DNA of 64,000 nt from Pseudomonas sp. ERMR1:02 (GCF_002277815.1 NZ_NKJI01000006.1:327049-391048); one strand, 5' to 3'. Positions 40,870-51,045 are shown, counted from the stretch's first letter. The notes: generated by a model from the letters alone, not told the origin. Program-made: numbers and translations.

Positions 40870-42174
40870 ATGAACCTCGATTCAACGACGCCAGCGCTGG
40901 CTTATCAGTCAGGCTTTGGCAACGAATTCAGCAGCGAAGCGTTGCCCGGCGCACTGCCGGTCGGCCAGAACTCCCCGCAAAAAGCCCCTTACGGCCTCTA
41001 CACCGAACTGTTTTCCGGCACCGCATTCACCATGGCCCGCAGCGAATCGCGGCGGACCTGGATGTATCGCATTCAGCCATCGGCCAATCACCCGGCGTTC
41101 GTCAAACTCGATCGGCAACTGGCCGGTGGCCCATTGGGTGAAGTGACGCCTAATCGTCTGCGCTGGAATGCCCTGGATATTCCCGCCGAGCCGACCGATT
41201 TCATTGATGGCCTGGTGAGCATGGCTGCCAACTCCGGCGCGGACAAACCGGCCGGGATCAGCATCCTCCAGTACCGCGCCAACCGTTCCATGGAGCGGGT
41301 GTTCTTCAATGCCGACGGCGAAATGCTGCTGGTGCCGCAGCAGGGGCGTTTACGTATTGCCACTGAACTTGGCGTGCTGGAACTGGAACCGCTGGAAATC
41401 GCCGTGCTGCCACGGGGTTTGAAGTTCCGCGTCGAGCTGCTCGACCCACAAGCCCGCGGTTACATCGCCGAGAACCACGGCGCGCCTTTGCGCCTGCCGG
41501 ATCTAGGGCCGATCGGCAGCAACGGCCTGGCCAACCCGCGGGACTTCCTGACCCCGGTCGCCAGTTACGAACATCTTGCGCAACCGACTACCCTGGTGCA
41601 GAAATTCCTCGGTCAGTTGTGGGGTTGTGAACTCGATCATTCGCCGCTGAACGTGGTCGCCTGGCATGGCAACAACGTGCCGTACAAATATGACCTGCGC
41701 CTTTTCAACACCATCGGCACGGTCAGCTTCGATCACCCGGACCCGTCGATCTTCACGGTCCTGACTTCGCCGACCAGCGTTCACGGTCTGGCCAACCTCG
41801 ATTTCGTGATTTTCCCGCCACGCTGGATGGTCGCCGAGAAAACCTTCCGTCCACCGTGGTTCCACCGCAACCTGATGAACGAATTCATGGGCCTGATCCA
41901 GGGCGAGTACGACGCCAAGGCCGAAGGCTTCGTCCCCGGCGGCGCGTCCTTGCACAGCTGCATGAGTGCCCACGGCCCCGACGGCGAGACCTGCACCAAG
42001 GCGATCAACGCTGATCTCCTACCTGCAAAAATCGACAACACCATGGCCTTCATGTTCGAGACCAGCCAGGTGCTGCGCCCGAGCCGATTCGCCCTCGATT
42101 GCCCGCAACTGCAAACCAACTACGACGCTTGCTGGGCCACGCTGCCCGCCACTTTCGACCCGACCCGGAGATAA
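40870..42174 (+). CDS. hmgA: HmgA, homogentisate 1,2-dioxygenase
   Basis: A 434-residue Fe(II) ring-cleaving dioxygenase opening homogentisate to maleylacetoacetate in tyrosine and phenylalanine catabolism. The N-terminus [19 protein letters not shown] and the metal-site region [25 protein letters not shown] (about residues 335-360) are intact. The start is ATG 40870 after CAGGAGG. fahA begins three bases after its stop. Confidence 0.97.
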   Translation: MNLDSTTPALAYQSGFGNEFSSEALPGALPVGQNSPQKAPYGLYTELFSGTAFTMARSESRRTWMYRIQPSANHPAFVKLDRQLAGGPLGEVTPNRLRWNALDIPAEPTDFIDGLVSMAANSGADKPAGISILQYRANRSMERVFFNADGEMLLVPQQGRLRIATELGVLELEPLEIAVLPRGLKFRVELLDPQARGYIAENHGAPLRLPDLGPIGSNGLANPRDFLTPVASYEHLAQPTTLVQKFLGQLWGCELDHSPLNVVAWHGNNVPYKYDLRLFNTIGTVSFDHPDPSIFTVLTSPTSVHGLANLDFVIFPPRWMVAEKTFRPPWFHRNLMNEFMGLIQGEYDAKAEGFVPGGASLHSCMSAHGPDGETCTKAINADLLPAKIDNTMAFMFETSQVLRPSRFALDCPQLQTNYDACWATLPATFDPTRR

Positions 42175-42177
42175 CCC

Positions 42178-43482
42178 ATGACGCAGACATCCATCACTCG
42201 CAGCTGGGTTGCTTCGGCCAACGGCCATGCTGATTTCCCGCTACAAAACCTGCCGCTGGGCGTGTTCAGCGTGAAGGGTTCGGCGCCACGCAGCGGCGTG
42301 GCCATCGGTGAACATATATTCGACCTGGAGGCTGCACTCGATGCCGGCCTGTTCGACGGTGCAGCAAAAACTGCCGTCGAAGCCACCCGTGGCGGGCAGT
42401 TGAATGCGTTCTTTGCGCTGGGTCGCGAGGCTCGCGTAGCCCTGCGCCAACGCTTGCTGGAACTGCTACGCGACGGCAGCACCCTGCACGGTAAGATCGA
42501 AGCCCAAGGCGCAAAACTGCTGCCGCTGGCGGCGGATTGCGAGATGCACCTGCCGGCGAAAATCAGCGACTACACCGACTTCTATGTCGGCATTGAGCAC
42601 GCGCAGAACGTCGGCAAACTGTTCCGCCCGGACAACCCGTTACTGCCGAACTACAAGTACGTGCCGATCGGCTACCACGGCCGCGCCTCGACCATTCGCC
42701 CGTCCGGCACCGACGTACTTCGTCCGAAAGGCCAGACCTTGCCGGCCGGTCAAACCGAGCCGACCTTTGGTCCGTGCGCGCGGCTGGATTACGAACTGGA
42801 GCTGGGCATCTGGATTGGCCAGGGCAACGACATGGGCGACTCGATTGCCATTGGCGACGCCGCCGATCACATCGCCGGTTTCTGCCTGCTTAACGACTGG
42901 TCGGCGCGGGACATCCAGGCCTGGGAATACCAGCCGCTGGGGCCGTTCCTGTCGAAGAGCTTCATCACCAGCATTTCCCCTTGGGTCGTGACTGCCGAAG
43001 CGCTGGAGCCGTTCCGCCGTGCCCAGCCTGCACGCCCGGAAGGTGATCCGCAGCCGCTGCCTTACCTGTTCGACAAGCGCGACCAGGCCGAGGGCGGCTT
43101 CGACATCGAACTGGAAGTGCTGTTGCTGACCGAAGCCATGCGCGAACAGAACCTGCCGGCTCATCGCCTGACATTGAGCAACTCGAAACACATGTATTGG
43201 ACCGTCGCACAAATGGTTGCGCATCACAGCGTCAACGGTTGCCAATTACAGGCCGGTGATCTGTTCGGTTCGGGCACTTTGTCGGGGCCGGAAAACGGTC
43301 AGTTCGGCAGCCTGCTGGAAATCACCGAGGGCGGTAAAAAGCCGATCGAACTGGCGTCGGGCGAGGTGCGCAAGTTCCTTGAAGACGGCGACGAAATCAT
43401 CCTGCGTGGACGTTGCAGCCGCGAGGGTTTTGCTTCCATCGGGTTTGGCGAATGCCGCGGCAAAGTGCTGCCGGCGCGCTAA
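42178..43482 (+). CDS. fahA: Fumarylacetoacetase
   Basis: A 434-residue fumarylacetoacetate hydrolase (HmgB), cleaving fumarylacetoacetate to fumarate and acetoacetate. Family blocks include DYTDFYVGIEHAQNVGKLFRP (about residues 125-145), YELELGIWIG and LNDWSARDIQAWEYQPLGPFLSKSF. Length is typical. It sits between hmgA (3-base gap) and maiA (12-base gap) in one operon. Confidence 0.97.
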   Translation: MTQTSITRSWVASANGHADFPLQNLPLGVFSVKGSAPRSGVAIGEHIFDLEAALDAGLFDGAAKTAVEATRGGQLNAFFALGREARVALRQRLLELLRDGSTLHGKIEAQGAKLLPLAADCEMHLPAKISDYTDFYVGIEHAQNVGKLFRPDNPLLPNYKYVPIGYHGRASTIRPSGTDVLRPKGQTLPAGQTEPTFGPCARLDYELELGIWIGQGNDMGDSIAIGDAADHIAGFCLLNDWSARDIQAWEYQPLGPFLSKSFITSISPWVVTAEALEPFRRAQPARPEGDPQPLPYLFDKRDQAEGGFDIELEVLLLTEAMREQNLPAHRLTLSNSKHMYWTVAQMVAHHSVNGCQLQAGDLFGSGTLSGPENGQFGSLLEITEGGKKPIELASGEVRKFLEDGDEIILRGRCSREGFASIGFGECRGKVLPAR

Positions 43483-43494
43483 GGGGAACGGGTC

Positions 43495-44130
43495 ATGGAA
43501 CTCTATACCTACTACCGTTCGACCTCGTCCTATCGGGTGCGCATCGCACTGGCGTTGAAGGGGCTGGATTATCAGGCGCTTCCGATCAACCTGATCGCGC
43601 CGCCCGGTGGCGAACATCGCCAGCCATCGTATCTGGGCATCAACCCGCAAGGCCGCGTGCCGGCCTTGCGCACCGATGAGGGCGAGTTGCTGATCCAGTC
43701 ACCGGCGATCATCGAGTATCTGGAGGAGCGTTATCCACAGGTGCCGTTGCTGTCCAAAGACCTCGCTGCCCGCGCCCATGAGCGCGCTGTGGCGGCGGTG
43801 ATCGGCTGTGATGTGCATCCGCTGCACAACGTCAGCGTGCTCAATCGTCTGCGGCAGTTGGGGCACGATGAAACGCAGGTGGTGGAGTGGATCGGCCACT
43901 GGATCGGTCAGGGTCTGGCGACCGTTGAACAGCTGATCGGCGATGAGGGTTACTGCTTTGGCCCGCAGCCAGGCTTGGCCGATGCCTACCTGATTGCGCA
44001 GTTGTACGCGGCCGAGCGCTTCAACATTTCCCTTGAAGCCTATCCGCGAATTCGTCGAGTGGCGGCACTGGCGGCTGCACATCCGGCATTCATCAAGGCC
44101 CACCCGGCTAACCAGCCAGACACCCCATGA
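43495..44130 (+). CDS. maiA: MaiA, maleylacetoacetate isomerase
   Basis: A 211-residue zeta-class GST (HmgC) converting maleylacetoacetate to fumarylacetoacetate with glutathione. The zeta motif YRSTSSYRVRIALALKG lies at residues 5-21, with the glutathione-binding NPQGRVPAL and QSPAIIEYLEERYP following. It is the last gene of the hmg operon. Its last 136 bases were duplicated with the following REPIN (copy at 44239-44374), but the gene itself is complete. Confidence 0.95.
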   Translation: MELYTYYRSTSSYRVRIALALKGLDYQALPINLIAPPGGEHRQPSYLGINPQGRVPALRTDEGELLIQSPAIIEYLEERYPQVPLLSKDLAARAHERAVAAVIGCDVHPLHNVSVLNRLRQLGHDETQVVEWIGHWIGQGLATVEQLIGDEGYCFGPQPGLADAYLIAQLYAAERFNISLEAYPRIRRVAALAAAHPAFIKAHPANQPDTP

Positions 44131-44481
44131 CGCCTGCCCCCGCCCCCCTGTAGAAGCGAGGCTTGCCCGCGAAGAACGATGACGCGGTGCGCCAGACGGA
44201 CCGAGGCGACCGGTTCGCGGGCAAGCATCGCTCCTACATGCGCAGTTGTACGCGGCCGAGCGCTTCAACATCTCCCTTGAAGCCTATCCGCGGATTCGTC
44301 GAGTGGCGGCACTGGCGGCTGCACATCCGGCATTCATCAAGGCCCACCCGGCTAACCAGCCAGACACCCCATGACGCCTGCCCCCGCCCCCTGTAGGAGC
44401 GAGGCTTGCCCGCGAAGAACGATGACGCGGTGCGCCAGACGGACCGAGGCGACCGGTTCGCGGGCAAGCCTCGCTCCTACA
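43995..44481. repeat. Tandem duplication of maiA 3' end plus REPIN (244 + 243 bp)
   Basis: Unit 1 (43995-44238) and unit 2 (44239-44481) are direct repeats differing by a few substitutions and one C in a run. Each holds the last 136 bases of maiA, a stop codon, and a REPIN (44151-44238 and 44394-44481). The second maiA fragment has no start and is non-functional. Confidence 0.92.
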
Positions 44482-44491
44482 AAGAGCGGGA

Positions 44492-45295
44492 TCAGTGGAC
44501 GATTGAGTTGGGCGGCAAATGCCCCAGCCGCTCCGTCAAACGAATCCGCTGGATCGGGTCGTCGCTGAGCAGCAGGGCATGTTCCAGGTCGAAGCGCTCG
44601 GCGTTGGGGCATTCCAGCCGTTGGTAGAGGCTGGCCCGGGCCAGGTAATCCGCGGCTGTGCCGTTGCCCAGTTCCAGCACGCGTTCGGCGTCGACCAGGG
44701 CCCCGATGTAATCGTCATTGGAAAGGTGTAGCTGGCGCAGGTTGCGCGACAGACGTTGCAGCATTTGCACGGGCTCGGCGGTGATCAGGTGTTCGGCGCT
44801 GAGTTTCAGGTTCGGGCCGTACTGGCGGTGCAGCAGTTCCCGGCAATCGTTGGGATAGAGGCGACGGCCGCCGCACGGATCGAGCAAGTGATCGGCGCCC
44901 GGTACGCGCAGTAGAAAATGGCCGGGGAAGTTGACCCCGACCAAGGGGATTTCCAGACCTCTGGCCAACTCCAGTGCGATCAGGCCCAAGGCCAGGGGTT
45001 GCCCGCGCCGGCGTTCCAGCACTCGATGGAGTAACGCCACTTGTGGCCGCAAGGGAGTGGAGTCGTCCTGGGCGAACCCCAGGTCATTCATGCGCCGCAA
45101 CAACGGTTGCGCCAGCTCGCTCACCGGCAACATCGGCAGGCTGCCACTGATGCGCTGTTGCAGCTCTTTGAAGTTTACCAGCAGCGTCCCGAGGTTCACC
45201 TCGCTGTCATGTTCGGCGGCAATCCAAAGCGCCGCCTCGAACAGCGCGGGCGGTGAACGTTGCAGGCAGGCGAAAAACGATTGGCGCGGGGTCAT
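44492..45295 (-). CDS. SirB1-family transglutaminase-like/TPR protein
   Basis: A 267-residue SirB1-type protein. The first 170 residues contain the transglutaminase-like fold pattern RRGQPLALGLIALELARGLEIPLVGVNFPGHFLLRV, and the remainder is TPR-like (NDDYIGALVDAERVLELG, ADYLARASLYQRLEC). No clear catalytic cysteine is seen, so an enzymatic role is doubtful; the cellular function is unknown. The start is ATG 45295 with CCGGAG upstream. Confidence 0.85.
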   Translation of the reverse strand: MTPRQSFFACLQRSPPALFEAALWIAAEHDSEVNLGTLLVNFKELQQRISGSLPMLPVSELAQPLLRRMNDLGFAQDDSTPLRPQVALLHRVLERRRGQPLALGLIALELARGLEIPLVGVNFPGHFLLRVPGADHLLDPCGGRRLYPNDCRELLHRQYGPNLKLSAEHLITAEPVQMLQRLSRNLRQLHLSNDDYIGALVDAERVLELGNGTAADYLARASLYQRLECPNAERFDLEHALLLSDDPIQRIRLTERLGHLPPNSIVH

Positions 45296-45478
45296 CAAAA
45301 TCTCCGGGCAATGCCTCGTTTTAGCCCCGTCTCTGCCATTCGTCCAGTACTGTGCAGGGGTGTTCACGGTTTATTTCCGAATGACTGAATGGCCGCTCCG
45401 CTTATTCCGGTGCGCTTCTGCATTTTTTTAGCGCAAGCCTATACTGGCGACTACAAGAAGTGATTCGGGAGCCTTACG

Positions 45479-46498
45479 ATGTTCGCTCTCATGCAAAGCA
45501 CTCGCCTTGAATCGCTGCATCTGAGCGTCGACCCGGCCACCGGGTTGAAGGCGGTCATTGCCATTCATAACAGTCGCCTGGGGCCTGCCCTGGGTGGTTG
45601 TCGTTACCTTGCCTACCCCAGCGACGAGTCCGCAGTCGAGGATGCCGTGCGCCTTGCCCAAGGCATGAGCTACAAGGCGGCACTGGCCGGCCTGGCCCAG
45701 GGCGGCGGTGTGGCGGTGATTATCCGCCCGGCTCACGTGGCGAACCGCGCCGCGCTATTCGAAGCTTTCGGGCGCTGCATCAATCAGCTCGATGGCCGCT
45801 ACATCACTGCCATCGACAGCGGTACTTCAGTGGCGGATATGGACTGCATCGCCCAGCAGACCCAACACGTCACCAGCACCACTTCGGCGGGTGACCCTGC
45901 GCCCCACGCGGCAATGGGTGTGTTCACCGGCATTCGTGCCACCGCCATGGCGCGGTTGGGCAGCGATAACCTCGAAGGCCTGCGCGTGGCTATTCAAGGT
46001 CTGGGCAATGTCGGTTTTGCCTTGGCGGAACAGCTGCATGCCGCCGGTGTCGAACTGCTGGTTAGCGATATCGACCATGGCAAGGTGCAACTGGCGATGG
46101 AGCAACTTGGCGCTCACCCTATTGCCAACGACGCGCTGCTCAGCACGCCTTGCGACATTCTCGCGCCGTGCGGCCTGGGTGGCGTGCTCAACAGTCATAG
46201 CGTGACGCAATTGCGCTGCTCGGCGGTGGCGGGTTCGGCGAACAACCAGTTGACTCATCTGGACGTAGCCGATCAGCTTGAGCGGCGGGGCATCCTGTAT
46301 GCGCCGGATTACGTGATCAATGCCGGCGGGTTGATCTACGTCTCACTCAAACACCGTGGCGAAGAACTGTCGACCATCACCGCACACCTGTCGAAAATCA
46401 GCTCGCGACTAACGGAAGTGTTTGCCCATGCCCAGGCGGAAAAACGTTCGCCGGCGCGGGTGGCGGATGAGTTGGCGGAGAAAGTGTTGTACCGATAG
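45479..46498 (+). CDS. Leucine dehydrogenase homologue lacking the catalytic lysine
   Basis: A 339-residue Glu/Leu/Phe/Val dehydrogenase-family protein, with LGPALGGCRYL, the substrate-binding Lys in GMSYKAALAGL (about residue 68), the Rossmann GLGNVGFALAEQL and a C-terminal GGLIYVSLKHRGEE. The glycine-rich loop normally reading GGGK reads GGGV here (codon GTG, about residue 80), so the catalytic lysine is missing. Family oxidative deamination activity is therefore in doubt. It is monocistronic, with a bidirectional terminator downstream. Confidence 0.88.
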   Translation: MFALMQSTRLESLHLSVDPATGLKAVIAIHNSRLGPALGGCRYLAYPSDESAVEDAVRLAQGMSYKAALAGLAQGGGVAVIIRPAHVANRAALFEAFGRCINQLDGRYITAIDSGTSVADMDCIAQQTQHVTSTTSAGDPAPHAAMGVFTGIRATAMARLGSDNLEGLRVAIQGLGNVGFALAEQLHAAGVELLVSDIDHGKVQLAMEQLGAHPIANDALLSTPCDILAPCGLGGVLNSHSVTQLRCSAVAGSANNQLTHLDVADQLERRGILYAPDYVINAGGLIYVSLKHRGEELSTITAHLSKISSRLTEVFAHAQAEKRSPARVADELAEKVLYR

Positions 46499-46526
46499 CA
46501 AGGTCAGAAAATCACAGACATGAAAA

Positions 46527-46553
46527 AGGCCCTGAGCCATCGACTCAGGGCCT
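46527..46553. terminator. Bidirectional terminator between ldh-like gene and yebG
   Basis: AGGCCCTGAG pairs with CTCAGGGCCT around a 7-base loop; the minus strand then runs into five T, so it mainly serves yebG. Confidence 0.75.
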
Positions 46554-46571
46554 ATTCAATTCGAGTGTCAC

Positions 46572-46928
46572 TTACTTTGCGGCTTTAGCGGCCTTGGCTG
46601 GCTTGGCCGGGGCAATCGGCTCAACGGCTGCCTCTTCAACAGGTGCTGCCACTTCAACCGGTTGCACGACTTCAACAGGCGCGGTGAGCAACTCGGACAA
46701 GGCGTCCGGCTGGCTCTTGAACGCCTTGGCGAACACATCGCGATTTTTTGCCATGTAGATCCCGGCTTCTTCCACTTGCTGCTCGGTCAGGGACGGAACG
46801 GCTTTGTGCAACACTTCAGCCAGCAACTCGGCCAGCTCGAGCATTTTGTCATGACGGTCAGCTTCGGCTTTATCCATGAACAAACGCTCCAGATCTCGGC
46901 TGCTGCGGTATACCACTTCGACGGCCAT
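46572..46928 (-). CDS. yebG: YebG-family SOS protein
   Basis: A 118-residue protein: the first 80 residues match YebG (MAVEVVYRSSRDLERLFMDKAEADRHDKML), and the tail is Pro/Ala/Lys/Val-rich (AKPAKAAKAAK). YebG is a small DNA-damage-induced protein of uncertain function. A perfect LexA box lies 45 bases upstream of the start. The basic tail suggests nucleic acid binding, which is my inference. Confidence 0.9.
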   Translation of the reverse strand: MAVEVVYRSSRDLERLFMDKAEADRHDKMLELAELLAEVLHKAVPSLTEQQVEEAGIYMAKNRDVFAKAFKSQPDALSELLTAPVEVVQPVEVAAPVEEAAVEPIAPAKPAKAAKAAK

Positions 46929-46972
46929 TCACCACCTCACATGCCTTCACATTTTGTTGTCTGATTCGGCTA

Positions 46973-46988
46973 CTGTATTTATATACAG
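46973..46988. promoter_or_regulatory. LexA box upstream of yebG
   Basis: CTGTATTTATATACAG is a full match to the CTGT-N8-ACAG LexA operator, placed 45 bp upstream of the yebG start codon. Confidence 0.92.
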
Positions 46989-47077
46989 CGAAAAGGATAA
47001 GCGAATCGCTAGGGTTTGGGTAGTGGCTTTTTAATGTAGACCGGATTGGGGTTTGGCATTGGGAACGAGTCGTCACA

Positions 47078-47103
47078 TTCGCGGGCAAGCCTCGCTCCTA
47101 CAG
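47078..47103. repeat. Solo REP half-element
   Basis: One ATTCGCGGGCAAGCCTCGCTCC arm with no partner nearby. The 320-bp gap between yebG and psiE otherwise holds only the LexA box. Confidence 0.7.
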
Positions 47104-47252
47104 CGAAGGCGTACTTCCCGGTCACCACCAACGTGTCTCATCCCACGTGGCCATCATCTCACCAATAAGCCACTGGCCTTGTTTCTGCATGCAGAACAAC
47201 CGTCACGTCCAACCCGCATTATTCGGTCAAGCCGACCTAAGGAAGCATCATC

Positions 47253-47678
47253 GTGAAAATCAACTGGGCCGATAACCTGCGGCAAACCGTGCATGAACTG
47301 GCGGAGTCCCTGGGCAACCTGTTCGTCGAGACCTTTCACTACCTGGCACTGTTCGCCATTGGCGCCGTGACCGCGTGGGCAGCGGTGATGGAATTTCTCG
47401 GGATGATCGAAGCAGGACACATCAAGATCGATGACATCTTGCTGCTGTTCATCTACCTCGAACTGGGGGCGATGGTCGGGATTTACTTCAAGACCAACCA
47501 CATGCCGGTGCGCTTCCTGATCTACGTGGCGATTACCGCGCTGACACGCCTGTTGATCTCCAACGTATCGCACCATAACCCGCCTGACCTTGGGATCATC
47601 TACCTGTGCGGGGGGATTCTGCTGCTTGCGTTTGCGATTCTGGTGGTGCGCTACGCTTCGTCGCATTTCCGTCGGTGA
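47253..47678 (+). CDS. PsiE-family inner membrane protein
   Basis: A 141-residue PsiE protein with four hydrophobic segments (about residues 28-50, 65-80, 85-105 and 110-133) and the family end. PsiE is phosphate-starvation-inducible in E. coli, with unknown function. The start is a GTG at 47253 with AAGGAAG about 10 bases upstream. No Pho box is evident to me. Confidence 0.88.
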   Translation: MKINWADNLRQTVHELAESLGNLFVETFHYLALFAIGAVTAWAAVMEFLGMIEAGHIKIDDILLLFIYLELGAMVGIYFKTNHMPVRFLIYVAITALTRLLISNVSHHNPPDLGIIYLCGGILLLAFAILVVRYASSHFRR

Positions 47679-47748
47679 AGATTGACAACCCGCAGCGCAA
47701 GACCGGTGCGGGATCCAGTGAACATCCGGAAGTAGAAAAGGGCGAGAT

Positions 47749-48066
47749 TTAAAGCCCCATGGCGGGTCGGGGCCGGCCCTTGACGGACGGTGGCGGCAGG
47801 TTGCGTGTGCCGCCATCGGTCATGGCTTCGAGGATGGCCACCGCGCTGTGGCCCTGTTCGATGGCGATGCCGAATTGAATGCTTTGCACCAGGCGTTTGA
47901 GGCGCTCGGTGTCATTGCGTTGTTCGGCACTGATCATGCGCTTTGCGACTACCCGGCCACTGTTGGACAGGGTCAGCATGATGCGGCCGTCCAGACCCTG
48001 AATGCTCAGGTTGATCTGATAATCCGCTGCAAAGGCATCGGTAATGAGCTGAAAGGGGTTGTCCAT
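47749..48066 (-). CDS. DUF3509-family protein
   Basis: A 105-residue protein resembling the DUF3509 family common in Pseudomonas (PFQLITDAFAADYQINLSIQGLDGRIMLTLS, then ERLKRLVQSIQFGI). The function is unknown; the C-terminus is proline- and arginine-rich. It stands alone, convergent with psiE. Confidence 0.75.
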   Translation of the reverse strand: MDNPFQLITDAFAADYQINLSIQGLDGRIMLTLSNSGRVVAKRMISAEQRNDTERLKRLVQSIQFGIAIEQGHSAVAILEAMTDGGTRNLPPPSVKGRPRPAMGL

Positions 48067-48228
48067 GATGCGTCACCGCCTGATTGAACGTGCAATTGTT
48101 GACCGGTCGATATCGGGGTTAGTTCGCAATACCAGACCATCGGCCATTCCGTGGCCAGATCGTCTTCAATGCTTGCAACAGGGGTGTAGCAAGGGGCATG
48201 CCGGATTAATTGTGGGACAATTTAATCC

Positions 48229-48330
48229 TGTAGGAGCGAGCCCTGCTCGCGATGGTCGTGAACGATAACGCGTAAAACCAGACAACCCGCGGCGCCCGTG
48301 GGTTTTTCGCGAGCAGGCTCGCTCCTACAA
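48229..48330. repeat. REPIN
   Basis: Arms CTGTAGGAGCGAGCCCTGCTCG and CGCGAGCAGGCTCGCTCCTACA; core shares ATGGTCGTGAACGATAACGC with other elements. It occupies the 308-bp gap before sdaA. Confidence 0.9.
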
Positions 48331-48374
48331 GTGCCCGTTTCAGGGCAATAAATATCGGCATGCCTTCAAACCGG

Positions 48375-49750
48375 TCAACACTCCACCCAGCTCACCGCCA
48401 GGCCGCCCCGTGACGTTTCTTTGTATTTGTCATGCATGTCGGCGCCGGTATCGCGCATTGTGCGGATCACCCGGTCCAGGGAAATGAAGTGTTTACCGTC
48501 ACCGCGCAGGGCCATTTGCGTGGCATTGATTGCCTTCACCGCGGCAATCGCGTTGCGCTCGATGCACGGCACTTGCACCAGCCCGCCGACCGGGTCGCAG
48601 GTCAGGCCGAGGTTATGTTCCAGGCCGATTTCCGCGGCGTTTTCCAGTTGCTCCGGTGTGGCGCCCAGCACTTCTGCCAGACCAGCGGCGGCCATGGCGC
48701 AGGCCGAGCCGACTTCGCCCTGGCAACCGACCTCGGCACCGGAGATCGACGCGTTTTTCTTGCAGAGGATGCCGACGGCTGCCGCGCCCAAAAAGAACGC
48801 CACCACATCATCGTCCGACGCCTCCGGATTGAATTTCATGTAGTAGTGCAGCACCGCCGGAATGATCCCGCCGCGCCGTTGGTCGGAGCGGTAACCATGC
48901 GTCCACCGGCAGCATTTTCTTCGTTCACTGCGAGGGCGAACAGGTTGACCCACTCCATGGCCGACAGGGTCGAGGTGATGACGTTCGGCTTACCGATTTC
49001 CAACAGGCTGCGGTGCAATTTCGCCGCGCGACGCGGAACATTCAGGCCGCCGGGCAGGATGCCTTCGTGCTGCAGCCCTTGCTCGACGCACTCGCGCATC
49101 ACCGACCAGATGTGCAGCAGGCCCTGACGGATTTCTTCGTCACTGCGCCAGGCCCGTTCGTTGGCCATCATCAATTCGGAAATCCGCAACCCGTGCTGGT
49201 TGCAGAGCTCAAGCAGTTCGACAGCGCTGGAGAAATCGTATGGCAACACTACGTCGTTGTCGGGGGCAATACCGGATTCGGCTTCGGCCGCTTCAATGAT
49301 GAAACCGCCGCCGATCGAGTAGTAGGTTTGCTCGAACAACTCACCGGTTTCGCCGAAGGCTGTCAGAGACATGGCGTTGGGGTGGTAGGGCAAGCTCTCG
49401 TCAAGCAGCAGGAGATCGCGCGACCAGTCGAAGGCGATGGTCACCTGGCCGGCCAGGGACAATTCGGCGGTTTCGCGCAGGGTGTGGATTCGGCTGTCGA
49501 TGGTGGTGGGATCGATGCGGTCCGGCCACTCACCCATCAAACCCATGACACAAGCGCGGTCGGTGGCGTGACCGACGCCGGTCGCCGACAGGGAGCCATA
49601 GAGTCGGATTTCTACTCGTCGCACGTCAGACACACAACCCTGATCGACCAGCGCCTGGGCGAAGGTCGCCGCAGCGCGCATCGGACCAACGGTATGCGAA
49701 CTGGAAGGGCCGATACCGACTTTGAAGAGATCAAAAACACTGATAGCCAT
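48375..49750 (-). CDS. sdaA: L-serine ammonia-lyase (serine dehydratase), frameshifted as read
   Basis: A 458-residue iron-sulfur L-serine dehydratase converting serine to pyruvate and ammonia. The N-terminus [24 protein letters not shown] is intact; the C-terminal half carries the 4Fe-4S cysteines ([25 protein letters not shown]). The frame breaks at 48867-48869, where GGG should be GGGG to read [21 protein letters not shown]. With that base the length is normal. The start is ATG 49750. It is divergent from a LysR regulator, probably its own. Confidence 0.92.
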
Positions 49751-49885
49751 GCTAAAGCCTATTCCTGCAATGGAAGATGAATCGCTGCCATTTTTGTAGG
49801 ACAAGCGCACTTTCAGCGATACTGCCAACATGGGTCCTACGTGACCAACGAAACTTCCTAAGACAGCCTTTAGCAGGACTAAACG

Positions 49886-50832
49886 ATGAGTCGTCAATTG
49901 CATGCCCAGACTTATGTGTGGCTGCAGGTGTTTTCCTGCGCCGCCCGGCACTTGTCGTTCACCCGCTGCGCCGAAGAACTGCACATCACGCCGGGTGCGG
50001 TCAGCCAGCAAATTCGTCAACTGGAAGAGCGCCTGGGCTTTCGTCTGTTTCATCGGCGTGCCCGGGGCGTGGAGCTGAGCGCCGAAGGCCAGCGACTGGC
50101 CATCACCGTCAACGAGGCCTACGGCAGCATCGATGCAGAATTACGCAGACTGGACGCGGGCATGATCAGCGGGACCCTGCGGGTGCGTTCGATTCCGTCA
50201 TTCCTGAGCAAATGGCTGACCCCGCGCCTGCCTCGCTTACAGCAGCGTTTTCCGGACATCCAATTGCGTCTGGTGGCTGAAGACAGCAGCGTGCCGTTAC
50301 ATGAGGGGGATTTCGATCTGGCCATCGACCTGAACGACGGCAGCTACCCGGACTGTTATCCACAGCCTTGCTCGATGAACAGATTTTTCCGGTCTGTGCA
50401 CCGGGCCTGCTGCGCGGTCGTCCGCCGCTACATGGCCCCGCGGACCTAATGCATTTTCCATTGCTGCACGACATTACCGCCTGGCGCGGCAGTTACGAAT
50501 ACGCGGAATGGGAGTTCTATCTCAATGCCATCGGCTTCGAAGGCGCGGATGTGCGCCGAGGGCATACGTTCAACCGCAATCACCTGACCATCGAAGCGGC
50601 CATCGCCGGGATGGGCGTGGCGATTGCGCGGCGAACGCTGTTGAACGACGAGTTGGAGCGTGGGGCGTTGATCGTGCCGTTTGGCCTGGCGGTGCCCAAT
50701 CACAAGCGCTACATGTTGCTCTATGCGCCGGGTGCGCTGAGCCATCCGGGCGTGCGTGCGGTGCATGACTGGCTGGTGGAAGAGGCGGGGATTTTTCGCG
50801 GCTTGCACCCGCTTGGGGAGCAGCAAATGTGA
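49886..50832 (+). CDS. LysR-family regulator (GcvA-like), frameshifted as read
   Basis: A 315-residue LysR-type regulator of the GcvA branch: N-terminal HTH (residues about 20-60, LSFTRCAEELHITPGAVSQQIRQLEERLGFRLFHR) and an effector-binding domain (about 95-305). The frame breaks near 50353, where GAC-TG should be GAC-CTG; adding one C joins NDGSYPD to LLSTALLDEQIFPVCAPGLL. Divergent orientation suggests control of sdaA. The effector is unknown, possibly serine or glycine. Confidence 0.85.
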
Positions 50833-51045
50833 GAATTTGTGACAGAGGGGCGGGGCGAATCAACTCCCGACCTTAACAGCGCTTTTACCGGTTGTCCGGC
50901 TTTTTCTGCGATTACAAATTATCTTTTTTCAGGGGTTGAAATGTTCAGCGTACAGACCGATTGTGTAACCAAGAGGTCACGGTGATGACGCCCAAGGGCT
51001 TAGCTGACCGGCCTCTCGCGAGCTAGCTGAAATAAGGGATGAACT

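Noticed and set aside
44131..44396. A separate short coding gene after maiA (frames at 43994-44182 and 44163-44396)
   Set aside because: These lie within the duplicated maiA tail and REPIN and have no independent start signal.
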